The position numbers were made by a program, and so were the translations under genes. The notes under the pieces were generated by a model. That model saw nothing but the letters and a program-made list of their open reading frames with translations. It was not told the origin of the DNA and did not search any database. From Halalkalibacter suaedae (lineage in GTDB: Bacteria; Bacillota; Bacilli; Bacillales; Bacillaceae_D): a DNA stretch of 39,869 bases. Shown piece by piece: positions 24,184-33,181 of the stretch. The stretch lies in contig NZ_JAGKSQ010000015.1 in NCBI RefSeq assembly GCF_017939705.1, positions 1-39,869 on the forward strand, given 5' to 3'. The stretch's first letter is position 1; the number at the start of each line of letters is the position of its first letter.

Positions 24184-25863
24184 TTATTTCCCTGCAGCCT
24201 CAAGTCTATCTTGAACGACTTGATTTATAAACTCTTCAAATCCAGCAACATCAAGCTCGTTGAATGCTGCAACATACTCATCCCAAATTGCATCGAATTC
24301 TGCAGGATCAGCTAATACTAATTGCGGGAAGTATTGACGTTGGATATCTCCTTTTTTCGTTTGGAAAACATCAGCGTCAGATCCTTGTTCAATATTCGCA
24401 CTCCAAGTTGGGTACCAAGGACGTTCTTGTGGATCTGCGAAAATTTCAGTAAACACTTCTAAATCATATGCTTCTAGGAACTCTTTATCAACATCATTGT
24501 AAGTCTCTTGCACAACAGATGGTTGACGGCGTGGCTCCCATGCGTTGCCATCAGAGAAGACACCATCTCCACGCGGCCAGTACCATTCAAAATAAGTAAA
24601 GCCAAATTCTTCTCTCCATTTTTGATCTGCAGTCATTTCAATTTGCTCAGGTGTACGGTAGAACATACCTTCTTCATCAACTTCGTATGTTTCACCTTCA
24701 ATACCCCACATGATTTGCTTTTGTGTTTCTTCCTTAGCAATATGGTTAAAGAATTCCATAATTCTTTCAGGGTTTTCAGCACTTGTTGTGATTCCTACAC
24801 CGCGGTTTGTAACGAAAGCCGGTGGGTCAAGATATTGATCAGTAATTGAATCATCAAACACGATTGGTAGTGCCATGTACTCTTTATAAAAATCACCATT
24901 GTCTCTGTGGACACGTTTCGCTACGTCTGTTTGCCAACCATAATCAAAGAAACCAAGAAGACGACCAGAAGAGATTTTCGCTAAGTATTCATCATAGTTA
25001 GCTACAAATGCTTCTCTATCAAACAAACCTTTACTATTAATTTCATTTAATTTCTTCAAATATCTCTTTGTTTCTTCTTTATCACCATATACCGTTGCTT
25101 CATGTGTTTCCATATCTACAATAACTTCACCATCATTTGGATATCCTGCAAGATGCATAGGTGCATTTGTTAAAGCAAAGAATCTCCAATCATATGTTAA
25201 AGCAGTGTAACCAATTGTCGTAGCACCGTCCACTTCCGGATATTTCTCAACATATTTTTCAATTAGCTCGAAATATTCATCAAGTGTATTAACCTCTGGG
25301 TAATCGAATTCCTTTAGAACGGCACGCTGTATCCAGAAAGCACCTTGATCTTGGTTAGCTGGAGGAATAAAGCCTTGATTTGCCCCCATAGGAATATAAT
25401 AAATATTCCCATCTTCAGCTTTCATAGAATCTAAGTATGGCTCGTAAAGCGCTTTCAAATCTGGTGCATGTTCATCAATAAGGTCATTTAGTGGAATTAA
25501 AGCTTCAGCATCTAGAAGTGTATCAATAGCCTCATTTGGCTCAATAACATCAGGATATTGACCACTTGCTACCATTGTACCTATTCTTGTGTTAAGATCC
25601 CCTGTGATGTATTCCAAGTCGACTGTCGTGTTTAATTCTTCTTCCCACATTGCACCAAGCTTTGTATCAGCTGAGTTAATGTTAGGGAATGTCGTCGATC
25701 CATTAAAATAAGTGAATTTGAATGGTTCCCTTGTTGTAGTTTCTTCTCCAGTGTCCTCGTTTGAATCATTATTGCTCGTTGAATCATCACTTGAACACGC
25801 TGCGAGAGCTACCATAAGTGCAAACACTAGGCAAAATAATAAGTAATTTTTTCTAAACACCAT
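24184..25863 (-). CDS. Extracellular solute-binding lipoprotein (LplA/YtcQ-like, ABC sugar type)
   Basis: A 559-residue ABC-transporter substrate-binding protein for sugars or oligosaccharides. It has a signal peptide and lipobox ALAACSS (Cys at 23) and a Ser/Asn/Asp/Glu/Thr-rich linker to about residue 45. A large two-lobe binding domain follows (start [46 protein letters not shown]). Size and pattern match the LplA/YtcQ group of Bacillus and Paenibacillus. No permease (LplB/YtcP) or ATPase gene is beside it, so it is an orphan in this window. A GGGGGA site lies 10 bases before the ATG. A 13-bp palindrome lies about 100 bp upstream. Confidence 0.9.
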   Translation of the reverse strand: MVFRKNYLLFCLVFALMVALAACSSDDSTSNNDSNEDTGEETTTREPFKFTYFNGSTTFPNINSADTKLGAMWEEELNTTVDLEYITGDLNTRIGTMVASGQYPDVIEPNEAIDTLLDAEALIPLNDLIDEHAPDLKALYEPYLDSMKAEDGNIYYIPMGANQGFIPPANQDQGAFWIQRAVLKEFDYPEVNTLDEYFELIEKYVEKYPEVDGATTIGYTALTYDWRFFALTNAPMHLAGYPNDGEVIVDMETHEATVYGDKEETKRYLKKLNEINSKGLFDREAFVANYDEYLAKISSGRLLGFFDYGWQTDVAKRVHRDNGDFYKEYMALPIVFDDSITDQYLDPPAFVTNRGVGITTSAENPERIMEFFNHIAKEETQKQIMWGIEGETYEVDEEGMFYRTPEQIEMTADQKWREEFGFTYFEWYWPRGDGVFSDGNAWEPRRQPSVVQETYNDVDKEFLEAYDLEVFTEIFADPQERPWYPTWSANIEQGSDADVFQTKKGDIQRQYFPQLVLADPAEFDAIWDEYVAAFNELDVAGFEEFINQVVQDRLEAAGK

Positions 25864-25965
25864 ACTCTAATTCCCCCTTATTTGAATTGCTCACATTGTT
25901 TTTGTAAGCCCTTTCATCTTAGCTTTCAAAACATTGTTTAGTCACCCCACAAAGTATAGTTTAAA

Positions 25966-25997
25966 CCTAAAAAAATTAATTTTCTAATTTTTTTAGG
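25966..25997. promoter_or_regulatory. 13-bp perfect inverted repeat upstream of the solute-binding protein
   Basis: CCTAAAAAAATTA and TAATTTTTTTAGG are separated by 6 nt. The repeat lies between the solute-binding gene (minus) and a small plus-strand gene. It is a candidate operator or leader hairpin; the binding protein is unknown. Confidence 0.4.
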
Positions 25998-26149
25998 CTT
26001 ATTTTTATAATTCTTATTTTTATATCATTATTCTCCAAACACAACGAAAACCGATAATAGCTCAATTAATGATTTCTTATTTACATAAATTCCATCACAA
26101 ACACAAAAAATAAAAATGCTTCAACAAAAAAATAAAGGAAGTGTTACAA

Positions 26150-26275
26150 ATGAGTAAGCATTCAAAATCCAAAAGAAACATGATCAAAAGCAAAGATGCT
26201 GTCCAACCTAGCAATGGACGTGAGCGAATTACCATCTCCAAAAGTGGTGGAGAAGAAGCGGATCGAAAAGAATAG
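26150..26275 (+). CDS. Hypothetical 41-residue basic, hydrophilic protein
   Basis: A short frame with a GGAAGTG ribosome binding site seven bases before ATG. It is rich in Lys, Ser and Arg at the N-terminus (MSKHSKSKRNMIKSKD) and acidic at the end (GGEEADRKE), with no hydrophobic segment. It could be a small spore-associated or nucleic-acid-binding protein, but I recognise no family. Spacing and composition are reasonable for a gene; short length keeps confidence modest. Confidence 0.45.
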   Translation: MSKHSKSKRNMIKSKDAVQPSNGRERITISKSGGEEADRKE

Positions 26276-26350
26276 GCACTAAGTATACTCTTTTCATTAC
26301 TTTGTTATAGCTAAACAAAAAATTATACAAGAAAAATATTACCTAGAAAA

Positions 26351-26393
26351 AAAATTGAGTTCGTCCCAAAAGATTAAACCTTTTGGGACGAAC
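26351..26393 (-). terminator. Terminator of the diguanylate cyclase gene
   Basis: GTTCGTCCCAAAAG and CTTTTGGGACGAAC form a perfect 14-bp stem with a 7-nt loop. On the minus strand a run of eight T follows five bases later. It lies 90 bp after the stop at 26484. Confidence 0.75.
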
Positions 26394-26483
26394 CCCGCAA
26401 CAATTAATACTGGATTGAAGAAGAGCTATGAAAGATCTCTTTTTTGATTCTAAGATGTCCCTCAAAATCAATATTACCCTATC

Positions 26484-27995
26484 CTAACTAACACCATTCT
26501 TCTCTGCATACATCCGCTTATCAGCTATGCTATATAATTGATTTAGTGTCACACCATCCACTGGATAACAACTAACACCAATACTTGCCGACAGAAAGAT
26601 TTCCTCAGAGTTTGATAATAATAACGGGCTACTTATCTCCTTTTGAATCTTTTCAATAATTTTCTCGGTTTCATTAACAGCAAGTAACAGAACAAATTCA
26701 TCCCCACCTAGCCTCGCCGCATGATGGTCCCCGTTACCATCAACAGCTTTTTTAAGGATTGTTGCAATATGCTGTATTGCATGATCCCCAGCTTGATGAC
26801 CATACAGATCATTTATCTGTTTAAGCTTGTTTAAATCAAGTAATAAAAGATTAAACATCTCTTCTCTGTCAAGAAGCTCAGTAATTTGCTTTTCGAAAGC
26901 AGCTCGATTTGACAAACCAGTTAAGATATCATGGTATGCCAAATATTGAACCCGTGCTTCTTTGCTTTTAGCCTCGGTAATGTCTTTCACCATAACAAAC
27001 TGAAGGGTTGTGCCCTCAACATAAATAAAATCAGAATCAATTAATAACGTTTTAGGCTCAAGTAATTTATTTATAAACGATATTTCATAGTTTACCAGCT
27101 TCGTCTGTTCTTTAAATGCCTCACGATGGCGAGCGATAAAGGCTTCTTTATCTACCCCACCTAAAAAAGACAGTACTGATGTCTTAACAAGCTCTTCTCT
27201 ATCCACACCTAGGTATTCAGAAATTTGCGGACTGGCTTCAAGAACAATCGCATCCTGATCCATAATGAGGATTCCTGAGGGGGATCGTTGGAATAAGATG
27301 TTGTAACGTTTCTCATACGACGCTAAATAATCGAATCTTGACATACTTAGAAAGATTGCAATTGCCCAAAACAGAGACCCATGTGGGATAAAATAAAAAA
27401 CGAAATAAAATTTAGTGCTTTGCAATAGTATAGCTCCTGTTAGCATAACGATTGTCCAGAGAAAAAAGGCTAGGATACCTTTAAACCATAGATTAGCAGC
27501 CTTATTTCCCTTCTTCATTTCAATTACAGTTAGAAACAAAGAGATCCCTAAATATGTAAAGTTAATTAACCATAACAAATATAAACCAGTCCCGGGGATA
27601 AATATTGGCTCAAGAGAATTAGGATCCCCCTTCAACATCCATGAATCAAGTGGTGAAGTCGCTAACATAATAATGCCTGGAACAAAGAGGAGTTTAAACC
27701 ATTTCCCATTTTTCTTTTTATACATATTTGCATTTAATAACCAAAGATGAAGAGATATTAAAGAGGCAAGTGTAATCCCCCCGTTCACCCAATAAATCGT
27801 TATCACATCATAATATCTGGGGTACATTACTAGAGTAATAAAAACTCCGGAAAACCACATTGAGGAGAACACATACAGAAGACTACAAGTAATATGTCGA
27901 GCACTATGACGGTTATGACTATATACCATACCAGCCATAAAAATAAAAATACAAGCTGGAACTAGATACAATATACAGTAAATTAAAAATTCCAA
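26484..27995 (-). CDS. Membrane diguanylate cyclase (7TM-PAS-GGDEF)
   Basis: A protein of about 503 residues that makes cyclic di-GMP. Seven hydrophobic segments fill residues 1-220. A PAS domain (about 232-345, ILFQRSPSGILIMDQDAIVLEASPQ) follows, and then a GGDEF domain (about 350-500) with the start signature YHDILTGLSNR, the substrate loop RLGGDEF intact and ASIGVSCYP near the end. An intact RLGGDEF predicts an active cyclase; no EAL domain is present. The frame opens at GTG 28004, but AGGTG spaced six bases from TTG 27995 suggests that start. Its leader carries a c-di-GMP-I riboswitch and terminator, so the enzyme's product probably controls its own expression. Confidence 0.9.
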   Translation of the reverse strand: MEFLIYCILYLVPACIFIFMAGMVYSHNRHSARHITCSLLYVFSSMWFSGVFITLVMYPRYYDVITIYWVNGGITLASLISLHLWLLNANMYKKKNGKWFKLLFVPGIIMLATSPLDSWMLKGDPNSLEPIFIPGTGLYLLWLINFTYLGISLFLTVIEMKKGNKAANLWFKGILAFFLWTIVMLTGAILLQSTKFYFVFYFIPHGSLFWAIAIFLSMSRFDYLASYEKRYNILFQRSPSGILIMDQDAIVLEASPQISEYLGVDREELVKTSVLSFLGGVDKEAFIARHREAFKEQTKLVNYEISFINKLLEPKTLLIDSDFIYVEGTTLQFVMVKDITEAKSKEARVQYLAYHDILTGLSNRAAFEKQITELLDREEMFNLLLLDLNKLKQINDLYGHQAGDHAIQHIATILKKAVDGNGDHHAARLGGDEFVLLLAVNETEKIIEKIQKEISSPLLLSNSEEIFLSASIGVSCYPVDGVTLNQLYSIADKRMYAEKNGVS

Positions 27996-28126
27996 TAAAA
28001 TCACCTACTCACCATGTGGTTATACTAAAATGTCATAAATTTATCTATTTTAAATAGTAAGATTTAGATGATTTCGAACTGAATACTTGAGATCATCATT
28101 TCATCAATGAAATAAAAATTTGCAAA

Positions 28127-28151
28127 TAAAAAAACTGCTATCACAGCAGTT
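28127..28151 (-). terminator. Terminator in the leader of the diguanylate cyclase gene
   Basis: AACTGC and GCAGTT form a stem with a 7-nt loop, followed by T7 on the minus strand. It lies directly after the c-di-GMP riboswitch and before the cyclase gene, so it is the likely expression platform. Confidence 0.75.
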
Positions 28152-28159
28152 CTCTATTG

Positions 28160-28241
28160 TATCTTGCAACCCGGCTATCATACTGTGTTTAGACCCGTGG
28201 CTTTGCGTCCTATGCTTTCACATAGTTTGCCAAAAACTATT
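28160..28241 (-). promoter_or_regulatory. Cyclic di-GMP-I (GEMM-I) riboswitch
   Basis: On the minus strand the conserved GEMM-I blocks appear in order: GGCAAAC, GAAA tetraloop between CTATGT and GCATAG, GACGCAAAGCC, GGTCTAAAC, and ATGATAGCCGGGTTGC. The tetraloop hairpin and the TAGCCGGG receptor/P3 segment are characteristic. It is followed by an intrinsic terminator and the diguanylate cyclase gene. Whether ligand turns the gene on or off cannot be decided by eye. Confidence 0.9.
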
Positions 28242-28446
28242 TAATTGGCGTTACATCTATTCCATTCAATGTACTATAAACCAAACTTATTCTGTCCTAA
28301 AACCTTGTAGAAAACTACTTCTTCACCAATCATTATACTACATAATCAGACCTAATTAATACTAAAATTATCACTATTGAACTATTTCATTTATCCTAGA
28401 AAGGAAAATGAAACAGCACTTCACACTCACTATAACCAAAACAAAT
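28242..28446. other. Intergenic region upstream of the riboswitch
   Basis: AT-rich DNA that should contain the promoter of the riboswitch/cyclase transcript (minus strand). TTATAGTACATTG-like sequence lies near 28270. No gene seen. Confidence 0.35.
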
Positions 28447-28487
28447 AAAAAGGTTAAACCCCTGAAAATCAAAGGTTTAACCTTTTT
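28443..28487 (-). terminator. Terminator of the sugar symporter gene
   Basis: AAAAAGGTTAAACC and GGTTTAACCTTTTT form a perfect 14-bp stem with a 13-nt loop. T residues follow on the minus strand. It lies 46 bp after the stop at 28533. Confidence 0.88.
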
Positions 28488-28532
28488 CTAAACATTATTA
28501 ATCTATCCTTTGCTAATAAATACACTCTCTTA

Positions 28533-29963
28533 CTACTTTCTGACTGTTTCCTGTGAAGGAAGATCAGTGAAAAATTCTTTATTAAACTCGCTAGTATTAT
28601 TCTTTTTCGGTGTCCAAATCCGGCCAATCTCTTCAAGTGTCTTGTTCTTTGTTTCCGGTACAATTGTCATAACAAATAGGAAACAAATTGCGTTGATAAC
28701 AGCGAACATCCAGAAGGTGAATGCTCCACCCATATTGTTAATTAAAATGGGTGTAAACTGCCCGATTGCCCAGTTCGCTCCCCACAGGAACATCGTTGCA
28801 ATACCAACCGCCTTCGCACGAAGATGGTTTGGAAAGATTTCTGGGATCATAATCCAAGGTATTGGTCCCATTGACACACAGAAGGCTGCAGTAAAACCAG
28901 CTACAAATATCACAAGTAACGGACCACTACTAGCAGGTTCAAAGTAGAATACACTTCCAATCAGTACCATGAAAATAGCCATTAAACTTGACCCAATTGC
29001 CATTAGTTTCTTTCGTCCGAGTCTATCAATTAATAGAAGAGCTACGATTGTAAATACAACCTGCACGCTACCGATAATACTTGTTGCCAAGAACTCTGTA
29101 TTATTTTCAAAACCAACGCTACGGAAAATATCTGGACCATAGTATGTGACTGCATTCATCCCGATTACTTGGTTAAATAAGGCAAGGAAGATCCCAACCC
29201 CCATCGCCATCCGCAATCCTGGTTTTAGTAGCTGTTTAACAGATGTATTTTTTTCTGTTTCAATCGACAACTTTATTTCTTTTGCTTCTTGTTTCGCAAC
29301 TGTCTCTCCATTTATTCGTTTAAGAGTTTGCAAAGCTTCGGCTTCTCTTCCTTTTTGCATTAAGAATCGCGGACTTTCAGGAATAAAGAATAATAGAATG
29401 AAAAAGATTAACCCCGGAAAAACACCGTATCCTAGCATCCAACGCCAACCTTCTTCTAGTCCCCATGCATAAGTTCCACTGTTTGCCACAGCATAATTGA
29501 TATAGAAGGTCGCACAAATACCGAAGATCGTAAATAATTGATAAAGTGATCCAAGTCGACCTCGTATCTTAGGAGGTGCACACTCACTAATATAAGTAAC
29601 GGATAATGCAGAAGCAAAGCCAATACCGAATCCACCGATAATCCTAGCAATGACTAGCATCGTCACATCTGTTGCAAAGGCTGACCCTAGTGCTGAAATG
29701 ATAAATAGTATCGCTGATAAAAACATAATATTTTTGCGACCATACTTATCACTTAAGAACCCAGAAATGGCAACACCAAGCACTCCACCAATCATTACAC
29801 AAGAAATGACCCAGCCCTGCATCGCAGGTGATAAATCATATCTTTCCGCTAGAAAACCTATTGCACCTGAAATAACAGCAGTATCAAAACCATACATCAG
29901 CCCGGCAACACCTGCCGCAACTGCAATTAAAATGACGTACCACGAAGAATGTTTATCTAACAT
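28533..29963 (-). CDS. Sugar:H+ symporter of the MFS sugar porter family (AraE/XylE-like)
   Basis: A 476-residue transporter with 12 transmembrane helices. Signatures include GLMYGFDTAVISGAIGFL (helix 1), SDKYGRKNIM (loop 2-3), RIIGGFGIGFASALSVTYISE, PESPRFL at the helix 6-7 loop, and the C-terminal VPETKNKTLEEI. It resembles B. subtilis AraE closely over the first 200 residues, so a pentose such as arabinose or xylose is a likely substrate. The frame starts at 29978, but AGGAGG lies inside that extension, 6 bases before ATG 29963. Two cre-like sites lie about 95-135 bp upstream, and the three-component sugar sensor is directly upstream on the same strand. Confidence 0.93.
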   Translation of the reverse strand: MLDKHSSWYVILIAVAAGVAGLMYGFDTAVISGAIGFLAERYDLSPAMQGWVISCVMIGGVLGVAISGFLSDKYGRKNIMFLSAILFIISALGSAFATDVTMLVIARIIGGFGIGFASALSVTYISECAPPKIRGRLGSLYQLFTIFGICATFYINYAVANSGTYAWGLEEGWRWMLGYGVFPGLIFFILLFFIPESPRFLMQKGREAEALQTLKRINGETVAKQEAKEIKLSIETEKNTSVKQLLKPGLRMAMGVGIFLALFNQVIGMNAVTYYGPDIFRSVGFENNTEFLATSIIGSVQVVFTIVALLLIDRLGRKKLMAIGSSLMAIFMVLIGSVFYFEPASSGPLLVIFVAGFTAAFCVSMGPIPWIMIPEIFPNHLRAKAVGIATMFLWGANWAIGQFTPILINNMGGAFTFWMFAVINAICFLFVMTIVPETKNKTLEEIGRIWTPKKNNTSEFNKEFFTDLPSQETVRK

Positions 29964-30056
29964 AATGATCCTCCTCATTCACTATAATTGGTCCAAAACC
30001 ATCAATGATAGTAATCCCTTCAGATGATTTCGCTTCCATATTTACTTAGCTATTCT

Positions 30057-30096
30057 TTAAAACGTTTACATTGAATTTATCATGATAACGCTTACC
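30057..30096 (-). promoter_or_regulatory. Two candidate cre sites upstream of the sugar symporter
   Basis: On the minus strand GGTAAGCGTTATCA (30096-30083) and TGTAAACGTTTTAA (30070-30057) each match the CcpA consensus TGNAANCGNTNNCA except at one position. The YesN-like regulator encoded upstream could also bind here. Carbon catabolite control of the symporter is inferred. Confidence 0.55.
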
Positions 30097-30151
30097 GAAA
30101 ATCACTTTCGTCTTCACTTTATTGTTAAAATCTAGATTATCTTGTTACAAT

Positions 30152-30178
30152 AAAAAAAAAACAACGCTAAGAGCGTTG
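30152..30178 (-). terminator. Terminator of the YesN-like regulator gene
   Basis: CAACGCT and AGCGTTG form a stem with a 3-nt loop, followed by about ten T on the minus strand. It starts directly after the stop codon at 30180. Confidence 0.85.
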
Positions 30179-30179
30179 C

Positions 30180-31745
30180 TTATTGTTGATAATTATTTCT
30201 ATATTCACTTGGACTATATCCAACTTCTTTTTTGAATACTCGGCTAAAATAATTTGGATCTTTATAGCCGATATTCATTGCGATTTCTTTTAAGGGAGTT
30301 TTTCCATCTAATAATAAATCCTTCGCCTTTTCAATCCTCGTATTTGTTAAATAATCAATGAATGTCTGCTCAAAACGATCTTTGAATAGCTTACTGAGGT
30401 AGTAAGAGCTTAGACCTATCTTGTCAGCCACTTCTTCCAGCGTAATTCCTTTATCATAATGATTGTCAATATAGTCCTTTGCTTCAATAAGTAAGCTCTC
30501 TACACCATTCGCACGCCATCCGCCTAATCGTTCAACAATAGTGCTCACATGCGATTTTGCACGTTCTTTTATTTGTATTGTTGTTTCTAAATGATCAAAG
30601 CTCAGCTGCACATCTTCATTAAATCCAAACTCCCTCATCGACCGAGATAATACGATAAAGAAAGTCTCCACTTCTTTCTTAATCATTTCTACCTTCATTT
30701 CTGAGGCTTGAACAATAAGCTGAAAATACGAATCAAATAAGTGTAAGCCTTGTTGAATATCGCCTTTTTTTATCGCATAGACTAGCTCTTTTTCGACTTC
30801 GAAAGGGATCAATTCAGTCCTTCTTTGTTCTAAAAGATTGCTGTAGGCCAGATAGGATGCACTTGGATGATTATGTACCAATTCAAGAGCATAGATTGCT
30901 TCTTCATAGGACTGAGGAAATTGAGTAACATCGGAAACAACTGTCCCAATTCCAGCCAATACTTTGCAATTGTCTAGCAAATGTTGCGTTTGAGCAATCA
31001 CTGAACGTGTGAGATCCTGTCTTATCTCAAGAGTAGCGTCCTCTCCACGATTCATTAATACAAATACTGGAACTTGAAATCCTGTTAAAGGACCGACTAG
31101 GCAGGGATCATGTTGTTTATGTAAAGTCTGCTTGAGCAGCCTATACCATTCACCTTTTTCCTCTCGGTCTGGTTGCAATTTGCTAGATTCAAAGGAAAAA
31201 ACGACAACAAATCCTTGCTTCTGATCAAGGTCGAGCCATTCATTCCACTCATTATCAAAATCATGGACATGATCTAATAGTAGCGAAACGATAAATTCCA
31301 TTTCTATAAAAGCACTGAACCTCTCAGAGCGTTGATTCATTTCTAGAATTTCAATCCCTTGCTTTCGTTCCGTTTCTATCTCCTCAGTCATCCGATCGAA
31401 CGCACCCAGTACTTCAGAAACTTTACTTGGCTTCAATAAGTATTCCTTAATACCAAACTTCATCGCTTGCCGTGCATAATCAAACGTATCGAAGGCAGAT
31501 ACCATAATACATTTGACGCTGGGATGATTGTCAAGAATTTGCTCAATCGCTTTGAGTCCATCTAATTTGGGCATTTTAATATCCATAAAAATTAAATCTG
31601 GTTTTTCTTTTATTGCGATCTCTACTGCTTCAATTCCATTTCCTGCTTCTCCAATAATTTCAAAGTTCGATCGGTTATTTGCTAGCATTAACATAATTCC
31701 TTCTCTTTCAAGCGGTTCATCATCTACAAGCAAGACCTTGATCAA
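30180..31745 (-). CDS. YesN-like response regulator (REC + AraC-type HTH)
   Basis: A 521-residue transcription activator. The receiver domain (1-120) has the acidic pocket DDE (8-10), the phosphoacceptor Asp55 in FMDIKMP, and Lys in EYLLKPSK (about 105). A long middle region with helical segments follows. The C-terminal AraC/XylS double HTH (about 415-520) has IGLSSYYLSKLFKDRFEQTFIDYLTNTRIEKAKDLL and IAMNIGYKDPNYFSRVFKKEVGYSPSEYR. It lies 14 bp after the sensor kinase gene and is the output of a three-gene sensing system. The likely target is the sugar symporter gene just downstream. Confidence 0.95.
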   Translation of the reverse strand: MIKVLLVDDEPLEREGIMLMLANNRSNFEIIGEAGNGIEAVEIAIKEKPDLIFMDIKMPKLDGLKAIEQILDNHPSVKCIMVSAFDTFDYARQAMKFGIKEYLLKPSKVSEVLGAFDRMTEEIETERKQGIEILEMNQRSERFSAFIEMEFIVSLLLDHVHDFDNEWNEWLDLDQKQGFVVVFSFESSKLQPDREEKGEWYRLLKQTLHKQHDPCLVGPLTGFQVPVFVLMNRGEDATLEIRQDLTRSVIAQTQHLLDNCKVLAGIGTVVSDVTQFPQSYEEAIYALELVHNHPSASYLAYSNLLEQRRTELIPFEVEKELVYAIKKGDIQQGLHLFDSYFQLIVQASEMKVEMIKKEVETFFIVLSRSMREFGFNEDVQLSFDHLETTIQIKERAKSHVSTIVERLGGWRANGVESLLIEAKDYIDNHYDKGITLEEVADKIGLSSYYLSKLFKDRFEQTFIDYLTNTRIEKAKDLLLDGKTPLKEIAMNIGYKDPNYFSRVFKKEVGYSPSEYRNNYQQ

Positions 31746-31759
31746 GTTGTTTCTCCTCT

Positions 31760-33181
31760 CTACTGTTTCTTTAAGCGAATAATAACGGTGGTCCCTTTTC
31801 CTTGCTCAGACTCTATCTCTAGTTGACTCTCTTTATCAAATAACTTCAGACGAGCACTGACATTTTTCATTCCAATCCCTGTAGAGTGACCTGAGCTTTT
31901 TTTAGATAACGATACTTCCTGTTCATGACCGGAGTCCAATAACCTATCTATCGTTTGCTGATCCATACCTACACCGTTATCCTTCACTTCGATACAAATC
32001 ATTTCATCTGTTTGATAGATCTTGAGTGTGATAATAGCTCCTTCAATCATGTCTTCGATACCATGCATAAAGGCATTTTCGATAATTGGCTGAAGTGTTA
32101 GGCACGGAAGAGGAGTTGATAAGCATTCTGAATCAATCTTCTCTTCAAATGTCACCCTGTCACGAAACCGTGTTTTTTGAATAAAAAAATACTCCCTTAC
32201 AATATTTACTTCATCCTCAAGTACAGTCCTTCGATCAAGATTTCCAATATTATAACGAAGCAAAGAAGAGACAGAAGAGATTAAATTAGCCGTTCGCTCT
32301 GCACCTTCAATATACGAAGTCTTTGAAATCGTATTTAAAGTATTAAAAAGAAAATGTGGATTTATTTGATTTTGTAAACTCTTCAGCTCCATTTCCTTAA
32401 GAAGCTGCGAGAGCCTTGCCTTTTCTTCAATTTCAGTTACTGATTGGTTAATATTCTGTTTCATTTCATTAAACGTTTTTGTCAAAAACCATAGCTCATC
32501 CTTTTGCGAAACAACAACATCAGCTCCTGAATAAACTCCTGCAGAAATTTCCTGTGCTTTCCTTGTTAAGCGACCAATTGTACTTGTAATTCCATTTGAA
32601 AACCAAAATGCAAAAGAAATGCTAAGAATGATGATCGACACTATCACGGATGTCCCTAGTTTTTTCGTATTGCTTATTTTTCCGTCGATGAACGGAGATA
32701 ATTCGCTGTACGTTGTTAATTGATTATTAATCAAATCTAGCGTTTTTTCATGAATATAACTAGAGGTTCTTTCTGCTTCATTTAAATGCATCGAATACTG
32801 TTGAATATCTAAATTACTTACACCCGATACTGTTTGATCGGCATGTTCGATGAAGCTACTCAGCATATTTAAATAGTTTTTCTTTGGAATTCCCGCTCTT
32901 TCTTTAACGAGGACTTCCTCCTGAAGTGCTAGAAGCTGCTGCTTATTATTTTCATAAAAAGTTAGATGCTCAGGCAATGGTTCATGTACAAAGATTTGCA
33001 ACGACTGAAACGTCTCATCCGTCATTTTTGTTATTTCATTCAAGAGAAAATAGTACTCACTGTTCTCCTCATATAGATCGATAACATTCTGATTACTTTT
33101 CTCTTGAATGAAAAATACAATGATGATTAATAGAAGAATCGCAACAAAATAAATTAATAATTTTGTCCGAATCTTAATCAA
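31760..33181 (-). CDS. LytS/YesM-type sensor histidine kinase
   Basis: A 473-residue membrane kinase. A transmembrane helix near residues 8-28 and another near 175-195 bracket an extracytoplasmic domain of about 145 residues. A HAMP-like segment and coiled coil (to about 275) follow. The His_kinase domain has the phosphoacceptor His in NPHFLFNTLN. The ATPase domain has the N box (PIIENAFMHG), DNGVGMD, and GIGMKNVSARLKL. The longer frame to 33274 overlaps the upstream gene by 100 bases; TTG 33181 with AGAGGTGG just before it overlaps by 8 bases and is preferred. It probably docks with the sugar-binding protein encoded upstream. Confidence 0.92.
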   Translation of the reverse strand: MIKIRTKLLIYFVAILLLIIIVFFIQEKSNQNVIDLYEENSEYYFLLNEITKMTDETFQSLQIFVHEPLPEHLTFYENNKQQLLALQEEVLVKERAGIPKKNYLNMLSSFIEHADQTVSGVSNLDIQQYSMHLNEAERTSSYIHEKTLDLINNQLTTYSELSPFIDGKISNTKKLGTSVIVSIIILSISFAFWFSNGITSTIGRLTRKAQEISAGVYSGADVVVSQKDELWFLTKTFNEMKQNINQSVTEIEEKARLSQLLKEMELKSLQNQINPHFLFNTLNTISKTSYIEGAERTANLISSVSSLLRYNIGNLDRRTVLEDEVNIVREYFFIQKTRFRDRVTFEEKIDSECLSTPLPCLTLQPIIENAFMHGIEDMIEGAIITLKIYQTDEMICIEVKDNGVGMDQQTIDRLLDSGHEQEVSLSKKSSGHSTGIGMKNVSARLKLFDKESQLEIESEQGKGTTVIIRLKKQ

